Of a DNA stretch of 12,272 nucleotides, positions 5,899 through 12,043 are shown piece after piece. The stretch covers positions 1-12,272 of the forward strand of contig DAICZX010000030.1 in assembly GCA_027310925.1 (NCBI GenBank), read 5' to 3'. Origin of the DNA: Candidatus Parcubacteria bacterium (GTDB lineage: Bacteria > Patescibacteriota > Minisyncoccia > Phycocordibacterales > Phycocordibacteraceae). The position numbers and the translations under genes are program-made. The notes beneath the pieces were generated by a model, which saw only the letters and a list, made by a program, of their open reading frames with translations, ran no database searches and was not told the origin of the DNA. The number at the start of each line of letters is the position of its first letter. Position 1 is the first letter of the stretch.

Positions 5899-6513
5899 AT
5901 GAAATTTATTCTCGCCAAGAAGGAAAGCATGACCCGCGTGTTCGGGGAGGACGGTCGCGCTCGTGCAGGAACCATTCTTATCGCCGATCCAGTAACAGTA
6001 ACGCAAGTGAAAACTATGGACGGTAAGGATGGTTATGCGGCTATTCAGATCGGTCGGGGCGTTCGTAAAACTAAGAACACTAGCAAGGCAGTTCTCGGCC
6101 ATACTAAAGGGAAGGGTTATGAGGCTATTCGCGAGTTTCGTACCGAGGAGATGACAGAAATTAACAACACGATTGATGCATCGGTTTTTACGGTGGGCGA
6201 TACAGTGCGAGTTTCTGGTATTACCAAGGGTAAGGGTTTCGCCGGCGTGGTAAAGCGGCATGGTTTTCATGGTGGTCCGCGCACGCACGGCCAAAAGCAC
6301 ACTGAGCGCGCACCAGGCTCCATCGGCGGGTCAGGTGGTCGTGCGGGTGGGCGTGTCGCGAAAGGCATGCGTATGGCTGGTCGTATGGGTGGTAATCGCG
6401 TAACTGTGGCGAATCTTAAAGTGCTCGCAGTCAATGCGACGGCCGGCGAGATTATCGTTTCTGGTGCTGTGCCCGGTCGTCGCGGTACGCTCCTCGAGGT
6501 TGTTTCCGTGTAA
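5899..6513 (+). CDS. rplC: 50S ribosomal protein L3
   Basis: L3 is an early-assembling protein of the large subunit whose central extension reaches toward the peptidyl-transferase centre. The 204-residue product begins MKFILAKKESMTRVFGEDGR, the usual L3 opening. It carries the conserved loop GFHGGPRTHGQKHTERAPGS and then GRVAKGMRMAGRMGGNRVTV, and ends GRRGTLLEVVSV. The reading frame is open further upstream (an ATG at 5758), but those residues are not L3-like and would include terminator sequence, so 5899 is the start. There is no Shine-Dalgarno site; the ATG follows CTTTAAAA. It heads the rplC-rplD-rplW-rplB block, with 10 bases before rplD. Confidence 0.97.
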   Translation: MKFILAKKESMTRVFGEDGRARAGTILIADPVTVTQVKTMDGKDGYAAIQIGRGVRKTKNTSKAVLGHTKGKGYEAIREFRTEEMTEINNTIDASVFTVGDTVRVSGITKGKGFAGVVKRHGFHGGPRTHGQKHTERAPGSIGGSGGRAGGRVAKGMRMAGRMGGNRVTVANLKVLAVNATAGEIIVSGAVPGRRGTLLEVVSV

Positions 6514-6523
6514 TTTACGTATC

Positions 6524-7258
6524 ATGACTATCACAAAGAAAACTCCCAAAAATAAGTCGAGACCCTCGACAAAAGCTACAATGGTAGCGCGTGAGATGCC
6601 GGTTTTCTCAATGAGCGGCGAAAAGGTTGGTACAGTCTCTCTTCCAGAGAGTCTATTCGGCGCACCGTGGCGAGCTGATTTGGTACATCAGGTTACGACT
6701 GCGATGCAGGCCAATGCGCGTCAGAACCGTGCGCACACTAAAAATCGTGCCGAGGTTTCGGGTGGGGGTAAGAAACCGTGGAAGCAAAAAGGGACAGGAC
6801 AGGCGCGCCACGGCTCTAGTCGTTCGCCGATTTGGCGTCATGGTGGCATTACGTTCGGTCCGCGAAGTGAGCGTGATTATAGCGAGAAGCTTAACCGCAA
6901 AATGCGTATCGGCGCACTCGTCTCGGTGCTTTCACGAAAAGCTAAAGATGGTGAAATAATCTTTATTGACGCCCTTACGTTTAGTGCTCCAAAGGCTGTG
7001 ATGGCGAAGAGTATGCTTGAAAAACTTGCGAAGGGTGCTGCCGTCGCAGATCTTGCCACAAAGACGAAAAACGCGGCACTTCTCGCGCTTGCCACATACG
7101 ACACGCACACCATGAAGAGCTTTGGCAACTTCAGGAACATAATGACTGAAGAAGTGCGTAACTTAAACCCGGTCGACATCATGACGCACAAGTACCTCAT
7201 TATTGAGAAGCCAGAGGTTGCGTTTGCCGCACTTTCCGCCCGGGTTAAGTCCAAATAA
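6524..7258 (+). CDS. rplD: 50S ribosomal protein L4
   Basis: L4 binds 23S rRNA early in assembly, and its long loop lines the peptide exit tunnel. The 244-residue product has an N-terminal basic extension of about 22 residues. The L4 core follows, with the tunnel loop at roughly 70-110, including RAEVSGGGKKPWKQKGTGQA and RHGSSRSPIWRHGG. The C-terminal half shows LSRKAKDGEIIFIDAL and ends with a domain containing NPVDIMTHKYLIIEKPEV. The frame is open upstream inside rplC, but the ATG at 6524, ten bases after the rplC stop, gives the expected start. No Shine-Dalgarno site is present. In some gammaproteobacteria L4 represses its own operon; whether that applies here is unknown. Confidence 0.97.
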   Translation: MTITKKTPKNKSRPSTKATMVAREMPVFSMSGEKVGTVSLPESLFGAPWRADLVHQVTTAMQANARQNRAHTKNRAEVSGGGKKPWKQKGTGQARHGSSRSPIWRHGGITFGPRSERDYSEKLNRKMRIGALVSVLSRKAKDGEIIFIDALTFSAPKAVMAKSMLEKLAKGAAVADLATKTKNAALLALATYDTHTMKSFGNFRNIMTEEVRNLNPVDIMTHKYLIIEKPEVAFAALSARVKSK

Positions 7259-7264
7259 ATTATT

Positions 7265-7639
7265 ATGGCAATTTTTGGTACCACAGTGAAAAATAAGAAA
7301 GAGAAGAAGGGTAAGACTACTCGCGTGTGCCGTGCACGTAGCACAACACCCATTAACGGGACCGCACATGACATAATTCATGCACCTTGGTTCTCAGAAA
7401 AAGCGCTTATTATGACAGAAAAAGGAATCTACACATTCGAGGTTCCTGCGCGTGCGACAAAGGCTGAAATCGCAGGAGCGCTCAAGGAGATATATAATGT
7501 CGAGCCGTGCAAGGTACGTATCGTCAATCTCCCGGCGAAGCACAAAGCATTACGTACCCGTCGTGGTGAAGGTTCTAGAACGTCGCGCCGTAAGGCCTAC
7601 GTTTACCTTGCGGCTGGTGACAGCATCCAATTTGCTTAA
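7265..7639 (+). CDS. rplW: 50S ribosomal protein L23 with N-terminal extension
   Basis: L23 sits at the exit of the peptide tunnel and is the docking site for trigger factor and the signal recognition particle in studied bacteria. The L23 domain starts near residue 38 (DIIHAPWFSEKALIMTEKGI). It contains the KAEIAGALKEIYNV helix, the VRIVNLPAKHKALRTRRGEG loop and the RKAYVYLAAGDSIQFA end. At 124 residues it is longer than the usual 95-100 because of about 37 extra N-terminal residues rich in lysine, arginine and threonine. The ATG at 7265 lies 6 bases after the rplD stop; no later ATG lies before the domain, supporting the long form. There is no Shine-Dalgarno site. Confidence 0.96.
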   Translation: MAIFGTTVKNKKEKKGKTTRVCRARSTTPINGTAHDIIHAPWFSEKALIMTEKGIYTFEVPARATKAEIAGALKEIYNVEPCKVRIVNLPAKHKALRTRRGEGSRTSRRKAYVYLAAGDSIQFA

Positions 7640-7647
7640 TTATTTTT

Positions 7648-8496
7648 ATGAAATCCTATCGCCCAACTACTAAAAGTCGTCGCTTCATGACCACTCTCCC
7701 ATACAAGGAGCTTCTTTCCGGTGATGCGCCACACAAACCTTTGCTGAAAAAGAAGAAGCGTCGTGGTGGTCGAAATGCCTTTGGCCGTATCACTACGCGT
7801 CACCAGGGTGGTGGGCACAAGCGTCGATTGCGTGAGGTTGACTTTTCCTATGATAAGAAAAATATCCCTGCAAAAATTGAGACCATTGAATACGATCCGT
7901 TTCGCTCAGCCTTTATCGGACTCGTCCTCTATCGGGATGGTGCGCGGCGATACGTTGTTTTACCAAAGGCGATGAAAGTCGGCGATTCTTTTATTGTTTC
8001 CGCCGACGCCCCGGTCGTTTTAGGTAACCGTCTCCCACTAGGCTCTATACCGGTAGGTACCTTCGTCTACAATATTGAGATTTCACCAGGTGCAGGGGCA
8101 CGCCTTGTTCGCTCTGCAGGAAATTTTGCCGAAGTAGTTGCACATGATGCAGGTTATGCACAGCTGAAACTCCCCTCAACTGAGATACGCCAAATTTCGG
8201 ACCTCGCGTGGGCAAGTGTTGGCACTGTTGGTAATGAAGAATACAACCTGGTCGTTATCGGTAAAGCTGGTCGTAGCCGCTGGATGGGTATTCGCCCGAC
8301 GGTTCGCGGTACCGCTATGAATCCAGTTGACCATCCGCACGGTGGCGGCGAAGGGAAACAAGGTCGTGGATTACGTCGTGCGAAGACCATGTGGGGTAAA
8401 CCATCGGGCAAGGGTCAGAAGACGCGCACCCCAAAAAAGTATTCAAACGCTTTTATAATTTCGCGCCGCAAGGTTGGCAAGAAGCGCAAGGGTTAA
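7648..8496 (+). CDS. rplB: 50S ribosomal protein L2
   Basis: L2 is one of the most conserved large-subunit proteins; it is needed for subunit joining and peptidyl-transferase activity. The 282-residue product matches family length (about 275). It opens MKSYRPTTKSRRFMTTLPYK and has the RNA-binding region with GRITTRHQGGGHKRRLREVD. The hallmark AMNPVDHPHGGGEGKQGRG near the C-terminus contains the conserved histidine associated with catalysis studies. It ends with a basic tail (RRKVGKKRKG). It starts 8 bases after rplW without a Shine-Dalgarno site. In a standard S10 operon rpsS would follow at once; here about 1.2 kb of accessory DNA intervenes. Confidence 0.98.
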   Translation: MKSYRPTTKSRRFMTTLPYKELLSGDAPHKPLLKKKKRRGGRNAFGRITTRHQGGGHKRRLREVDFSYDKKNIPAKIETIEYDPFRSAFIGLVLYRDGARRYVVLPKAMKVGDSFIVSADAPVVLGNRLPLGSIPVGTFVYNIEISPGAGARLVRSAGNFAEVVAHDAGYAQLKLPSTEIRQISDLAWASVGTVGNEEYNLVVIGKAGRSRWMGIRPTVRGTAMNPVDHPHGGGEGKQGRGLRRAKTMWGKPSGKGQKTRTPKKYSNAFIISRRKVGKKRKG

Positions 8497-8546
8497 TCTC
8501 AGTCCTCAATTGGATGCTATCCTTACTCCTCAGAGAGTAGGTACGA

Positions 8547-8553
8547 GAGGGGG
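8547..8553 (+). promoter_or_regulatory. Shine-Dalgarno-like GAGGGGG before the small cysteine protein
   Basis: GAGGGGG ends 7 bases before the ATG at 8561. It favours this start over an ATG at 8474, which lies inside the rplB 3' end and gives an unrelated basic leader. Confidence 0.6.
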
Positions 8554-8560
8554 TATCGCC

Positions 8561-8767
8561 ATGAACGTGCTCACCCTTGGAAGAGTAATAATATGTGCAT
8601 CCGCAGTGTGCAGGAAAGAAGTTAAAGCTAGCGATGGATATACTATGGTTCAAGTAGAGAATGGGGGAAAAGTAATAAATTTCATTTATCACTGCAGCTC
8701 AGGCACCCGTTGTTATATGGAATCTCTCAAAACAGGTTCAAAACCTTCTTTCCCAGAAGAACAATGA
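8561..8767 (+). CDS. Small cysteine-containing protein of unknown function (68 aa)
   Basis: I do not recognise a named family. The 68-residue product has two cysteine pairs: C12-x4-C17, and H44-C45-x5-C51. These flank a segment with alternating residues (SDGYTMVQVENGGKVINFIY, 24-43) that looks like a beta hairpin. The arrangement suggests a small zinc-ribbon or treble-clef-like metal site, but this is inference from cysteine spacing only. No signal peptide is seen, although the start is moderately hydrophobic. A Shine-Dalgarno-like site precedes it, and a strong terminator follows its TGA stop. It starts 65 bases after rplB with no convincing promoter, so it may be co-transcribed with rplC-rplB. 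Confidence 0.65.
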   Translation: MNVLTLGRVIICASAVCRKEVKASDGYTMVQVENGGKVINFIYHCSSGTRCYMESLKTGSKPSFPEEQ

Positions 8768-8785
8768 GTAGATTTTAAATTTAAG

Positions 8786-8812
8786 AATCCCCGCCTAGGC
8801 GGGGATTTCTAT
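8786..8812. terminator. Terminator between the small protein and the convergent DUF3298 gene
   Basis: AATCCCCGCC (8786-8795) is the exact inverted complement of GGCGGGGATT (8798-8807), with TA between. On the + strand TTTCTATATT follows; on the - strand the stem is followed by TTAAATTTAAAA. It can serve both converging genes, being best formed for the + strand, and ends the rplC-rplB side. Confidence 0.85.
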
Positions 8813-8814
8813 AT

Positions 8815-9534
8815 TCAGAATTCTGGTTTTAGTATTCTAGAGAGTTTCTGAGGTGGTATACGCAGTGTCTGCGGACCGGCTGCATAGGAGGCTACTTGAT
8901 AGGGTGGAAACAAAAGGACAAAGTCGTTGTTATCAAAAAAGAAGTTTGAGAAATTTCTCCCGTCCGGTGTCGTGCCGCTGGCAATGGTGGCTGGATTTGT
9001 CATACTGTTACCGATGATGTTTGGTAATTCCGCACGACTTATACGAGAGAGTATATCGAGATAATGGGTGCCGGGTAGAAAGAGGTCGGCGAGCGAAAGT
9101 TTTTGTCCGGTCGTGGTATCGAATACGAACGTGTGGAAGTACATATCATGTACACCGCCAATATTTTCATAGATGGTAAATATATATGAGAGCGTCCGTG
9201 CGGACGAACCGATGAGATAGGTGATCTGGAGCGTGTCCTTATGGGTGGTATCGGAGCCAGTCTTGAATTGCGCAATTTCACCTGCCACGAAATTCTTGAT
9301 GAGCGTGATTGCGGAGGCATTCGCATCGCCAGCGAGAGGTGTGGTTGTCGGATAGTTCACCGCCATATCGTAATATGGCGTGTGCTCGGTATAGTTGCCG
9401 TTCGCAGGCAGGGTGATTCCAATCCCGTTAGTTCCTGGCGCTTTTGCGGGCGTGGACCTCGTGACGGCATAGAAGGCAACCCCGATGATAACGGCGAGGA
9501 TAACCACAATACCGATGATGAAATCTCTCCGCAT
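8815..9534 (-). CDS. Membrane-anchored DUF3298-like protein
   Basis: The 239-residue product has a short basic start (MRRDF), one strong hydrophobic segment at about 5-24, then a threonine- and proline-rich linker and an outward-facing domain. That domain resembles the DUF4163/DUF3298 pair found in RsiV-type and PdaC-type envelope proteins: a first part with YDMAVNYPTTTPLAGDANAS, a middle with GGVHDMYFHTFVFDTTTGQK followed by LSLADLF, and an end with FLLFPPYQVASYAAGPQTLR-like sequence (observed: NNDFVLLFPPYQVASYAAGP). Its biological role is unknown; RsiV relatives bind lysozyme, but that cannot be assumed. The frame is open 24 residues upstream, but the ATG at 9534 places the membrane helix correctly and sits 9 bases after a TATACT box. 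It runs against the ribosomal genes and splits rplB from rpsS. Confidence 0.8.
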   Translation of the reverse strand: MRRDFIIGIVVILAVIIGVAFYAVTRSTPAKAPGTNGIGITLPANGNYTEHTPYYDMAVNYPTTTPLAGDANASAITLIKNFVAGEIAQFKTGSDTTHKDTLQITYLIGSSARTLSYIFTIYENIGGVHDMYFHTFVFDTTTGQKLSLADLFLPGTHYLDILSRISRAELPNIIGNSMTNPATIASGTTPDGRNFSNFFFDNNDFVLLFPPYQVASYAAGPQTLRIPPQKLSRILKPEF

Positions 9535-9543
9535 ACACCGACC

Positions 9544-9574
9544 AGTATACCTAAAAGGCAGCAGGCTTGTCAGG
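9544..9574 (-). promoter_or_regulatory. Candidate promoter of the DUF3298-like gene
   Basis: On the reverse strand CTGACA (9574-9569) and TATACT (9549-9544) are 19 bases apart. The expected transcription start is near 9537, only about three bases before the ATG, so the message would be nearly leaderless. Confidence 0.45.
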
Positions 9575-9666
9575 GATCCCTTGCTTGTTCGGTGGCACGG
9601 TACCAAAATTAGTATCTACCAGAGGCGGGTTCAATGACGTTTATTATTAGCTACAAGGTATGATGA

Positions 9667-9695
9667 TTGACGATTTGTCGCCGTTCCTGTATCTT
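9667..9695 (+). promoter_or_regulatory. Promoter for the rpsS-rplN block
   Basis: TTGACG (9667-9672) and TATCTT (9690-9695) are separated by an ideal 17 bases. The predicted start is near 9702, giving a 35-base leader before rpsS. It restores expression downstream of the accessory insert and is divergent from the DUF3298 promoter about 100 bases away. Confidence 0.65.
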
Positions 9696-9703
9696 TTAAC
9701 TGT

Positions 9704-9725
9704 CTCGCGCTTGCGCGGGCTTTTC
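9704..9725 (+). other. Hairpin plus T run at the 5' end of the rpsS message
   Basis: CTCGCG (9704-9709) pairs with CGCGGG (9714-9719) around CTTG, with one T-G pair; CTTTTC follows, and the rpsS ATG is at 9736. It would lie almost at the 5' end of the predicted transcript. It may protect the message or act as a weak attenuator; only the pairing is seen. Confidence 0.45.
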
Positions 9726-9735
9726 ATTACTTCAT

Positions 9736-10080
9736 ATGGCTCGCTCACTTAAAAAAGGACCCTTCGTGGATGCTAAACTCCTGAAGAAGGTCTTGAATGC
9801 AAAACCGGCATCGGCTGGCATTATTAAAACGTGGGCACGCCGGAGTCAAATAAGTCCCGATATGATTGGATTTACCTTTGGCGTCCATAATGGTAAACAG
9901 CACCTCGAGGTACTCGTTTCCGAGGAAATGGTCGGGCATCGTCTCGGCGAATTCTCGCCAACCAAAAAGTTTATCCGCCACGGAGGCAAGATGCAGAAAG
10001 AAATGGAGCAGAAGAAGCAGAAGGCAGAAATCGCTTCAGCAAAGGCGGCGAAGGCACCCGCCACGCCTGCCACAAAGTAA
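9736..10080 (+). CDS. rpsS: 30S ribosomal protein S19 with C-terminal tail
   Basis: S19 lies in the head of the small subunit near the A-site finger contacts. The product opens with the classic MARSLKKGPFVDAKLLKKV and contains TWARRSQISPDMIGFTFGVH, NGKQHLEV and the closing HRLGEFSPTK. The normal protein is about 92 residues; this one is 114, with a C-terminal tail rich in lysine, alanine and glutamate (KMQKEMEQKKQKAEIASAKA onward). No Shine-Dalgarno site is present; the ATG follows TTACTTCAT. It heads a new transcription unit after the inserted genes, with rplV 7 bases downstream. Confidence 0.97.
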   Translation: MARSLKKGPFVDAKLLKKVLNAKPASAGIIKTWARRSQISPDMIGFTFGVHNGKQHLEVLVSEEMVGHRLGEFSPTKKFIRHGGKMQKEMEQKKQKAEIASAKAAKAPATPATK

Positions 10081-10087
10081 TAAGCAT

Positions 10088-10408
10088 ATGACGCAAGCAA
10101 TTCTCCAAAGTCACAATCAAACACCGCGCAAAGTCCGTCTCGTTACGGATCTTGTGAAAGGAAAGAAAATCCCAGCGGCACTCGCGATTCTTCAGTTTCT
10201 TCCGAAGCGTGCAGCTGAGCCCATTGAGAAACTCATCAGGAGTGCGGCGGCAAACGCAAAGGAAAGGGGTGAGAATCCTGACGAAATGACGGTGCAATCA
10301 ATCACGGTTGAGAGTGCAGGCATACTGAAAAAATATATGCCCCGCGCTTTCGGCCGCGCCTCACTCATTCGCCGTCGGAAAAGTCGCGTGAAAGTAACAC
10401 TCGCTTAA
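10088..10408 (+). CDS. rplV: 50S ribosomal protein L22
   Basis: L22 reaches into the peptide exit tunnel and contacts several 23S rRNA domains. The 106-residue product shows the family opening with TPRKVRLVTDLVKGKKIPAA, then LKF-like LQFLPKRAAEPIEKLIRSAA and ANA. The C-terminal loop and strand read KKYMPRAFGRASLIRRRKSR and VKVTLA. Length is normal. The frame is open upstream inside rpsS, but the ATG at 10088, seven bases after rpsS, gives the standard start. There is no Shine-Dalgarno site; GTAATAAGCAT precedes the ATG, so translation may depend on coupling with rpsS. Confidence 0.96.
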   Translation: MTQAILQSHNQTPRKVRLVTDLVKGKKIPAALAILQFLPKRAAEPIEKLIRSAAANAKERGENPDEMTVQSITVESAGILKKYMPRAFGRASLIRRRKSRVKVTLA

Positions 10409-10417
10409 ATTTAGTGT

Positions 10418-11122
10418 ATGACACACACCGTACATCCCTATGCGCATCGTCTCGGTATCATCAGAGACTGGAAAAGTCGCTGGTTTTCCGTAGACAAGAA
10501 GAGTTACCGCGAGAATATCAAGGTGGATGAACTAATTCGCCGTTTCCTCACGAAACGTTTGCGCGGCACTTACACAAGTGGTGTCGAGATTGAGCGTTCA
10601 GCAAACGAATTACGCGTTGTCCTATCCACTGGGCGTCCCGGGCTCGTTATCGGGCGTTCAGGAGAAAATGCGGCCAAGTTACGTACAGAGCTCTTGAATC
10701 TGGTACGCCGTATTGCGCCGACCGACCGCAGAACTCTCAAGTTCGATATCGTTGAAGTGCGTCAACCTGAAACTGATGCCTCCGTTGTTGCTTACATGGT
10801 TGCCGAGGGACTCGAGAAGCGTATGCCGTTTCGCCGCGTACTTAAGCAGACCGTAGAAAAGGTTATTGCCGTGCGCGAAGTGGAGGGCGTGCGTATCGCG
10901 ATTTCGGGGAGACTTGGCGGAGCGGAGATGAGCCGTAAGGAGGAGCTTAAGAAGGGCCGTATCCCACTGCAAACATTTCGTGCGGATATAGATTTTGCGC
11001 ACGAACAGGCGTATCTACCCTATGGCGTTATCGGCATTAAGGTGTGGATTTATCGAGGTAACGTGTACCAGGAGAAGAAGACCCCGGTTCGTGTACCAGA
11101 AAGCACGTCTTCTCGCGGTTAA
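10418..11122 (+). CDS. rpsC: 30S ribosomal protein S3
   Basis: S3 lines the mRNA entry channel of the small subunit and, in Escherichia coli, contributes to helicase activity there. The 234-residue product starts MTHTVHPYAHRLGIIRDWKS and has a type II KH domain with GRPGLVIGRSGEN at about 72-84 carrying the GxxG loop. The C-terminal S3 domain contains ISGRLGGAEMSRKEELKKGR and the IGIKVWIYRGNV strand. Length fits the family. It lies 9 bases after rplV without a Shine-Dalgarno site (AAATTTAGTGT-ATG). Confidence 0.97.
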   Translation: MTHTVHPYAHRLGIIRDWKSRWFSVDKKSYRENIKVDELIRRFLTKRLRGTYTSGVEIERSANELRVVLSTGRPGLVIGRSGENAAKLRTELLNLVRRIAPTDRRTLKFDIVEVRQPETDASVVAYMVAEGLEKRMPFRRVLKQTVEKVIAVREVEGVRIAISGRLGGAEMSRKEELKKGRIPLQTFRADIDFAHEQAYLPYGVIGIKVWIYRGNVYQEKKTPVRVPESTSSRG

Positions 11123-11131
11123 TATTTTCGT

Positions 11132-11551
11132 ATGTTATTTCCCAAAAAGGTAAAGCATCGTAAGTGGCAGACTCAGCGCAAGAGCGCGAAACGTTTGAAT
11201 CGCCCAGATACACGTGGCACGACCATTGTTTTCGGCTCGTTTGGGCTTAAGGCGCTCTCGAGCGCACGTGTGACCAGTAATCAGATCGAGTCAGTACGTA
11301 AAGTACTTACGCGTGCGACCGCGAAGACAGGGAAGCTTTCCATTCGAATTTTCCCTGATCGTCCAGTGACCGCGAAGCCCGCTGAAGTCGGTATGGGTAG
11401 CGGTAAGGGTGATCCGAAGCATTACGTGTTTGAGGTACGTCCTGGGCGCATCCTCTTCGAGATCGATGGGGTCCCTGAGGACATTGCTCGTGCATATTTG
11501 CGGCAAGCAGGTATGAAATTGCCAGTAAAAACTGCAATCATTGCACGTTAA
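11132..11551 (+). CDS. rplP: 50S ribosomal protein L16
   Basis: L16 helps shape the A site of the large subunit and is added late in assembly. The 139-residue product opens MLFPKKVKHRKWQTQRKSAK, close to the family start. It contains RIFPDRPVTAKPAEVGMGSG with the conserved glycine-rich stretch at about 85-95, then VRPGRILFEIDGVPEDIARA, and ends KLPVKTAIIAR. Length is normal. It lies 9 bases after rpsC in the usual order and has no Shine-Dalgarno site. Confidence 0.97.
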   Translation: MLFPKKVKHRKWQTQRKSAKRLNRPDTRGTTIVFGSFGLKALSSARVTSNQIESVRKVLTRATAKTGKLSIRIFPDRPVTAKPAEVGMGSGKGDPKHYVFEVRPGRILFEIDGVPEDIARAYLRQAGMKLPVKTAIIAR

Positions 11552-11571
11552 TTTGCTTTTATAGCATTTGT

Positions 11572-11772
11572 ATGACAAAAAGAGATATTATGGCAATGAA
11601 GACTGATCAGGAACTCAGCAATATACTTGCTGAGACGCGTGCCATGCTTCGCACCGAGCGTTTTTCTGCAGCCGGCGCGCGCGCCAAGGATCCGAACGCT
11701 GCACGGAGACTGCGTGCGACAATTGCTCGCGTACTGACCGAGCAGCATATTCGTGTGCTGAAAGCCATCTAA
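11572..11772 (+). CDS. rpmC: 50S ribosomal protein L29
   Basis: L29 sits next to L23 at the tunnel exit. The 66-residue product is a two-helix protein: MKTDQELSNILAETRAMLRT for the first helix and ARRLRATIARVLTEQHIRVL for the second, with the short FSAAGARAKDPN turn between them where most relatives have a GQLEN-type turn. The start at 11572 gives MTKRDIMAM; later ATGs at 11590 and 11596 are possible but would remove the usual first residues. The gap from rplP is 20 bases, the longest within this block, and there is no Shine-Dalgarno site. Confidence 0.92.
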   Translation: MTKRDIMAMKTDQELSNILAETRAMLRTERFSAAGARAKDPNAARRLRATIARVLTEQHIRVLKAI

Positions 11773-11777
11773 ACTGT

Positions 11778-12041
11778 ATGGAACAAAAAACTACTCATCC
11801 ACAGTCGTTTGTTGGCGTCGTCGTTAAGACGGCTATGAAGGATACGGTAACAGTCAAGGTCGATCGCTATGTAAAAAATGTTAAATATAAGAAATATCTT
11901 GTGCGATCGAAAAAGTATCTTGTGCACAACCCAGGCAACACGGTACAGGTCGGTGACACGGTTACCATCATGGCAACGCGGCCGATCTCAAAGTCAAAAC
12001 ACTTTCGTATTGTTGGCGGGAAAGTAGATATTAGAAATTGA
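11778..12041 (+). CDS. rpsQ: 30S ribosomal protein S17
   Basis: S17 is a primary 16S rRNA-binding protein of the OB-fold type. The 87-residue product has the family sequence FVGVVVKTAMKDTVTVKVDR near 11-30. The RSKKYLVHNPGNTVQVGDTV segment follows, then TIMATRPISKSKHFRIV. Length is normal. It starts 5 bases after rpmC, lacks a Shine-Dalgarno site, and ends with TGA, which helps show that TGA is a stop in this genome. Confidence 0.96.
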   Translation: MEQKTTHPQSFVGVVVKTAMKDTVTVKVDRYVKNVKYKKYLVRSKKYLVHNPGNTVQVGDTVTIMATRPISKSKHFRIVGGKVDIRN

Positions 12042-12043
12042 TT

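Noticed and set aside
9535..9606. 24-residue N-terminal extension of the DUF3298-like protein
   Set aside because: It would cover the promoter and put polar residues before the membrane helix; the ATG at 9534 fits a membrane anchor better.
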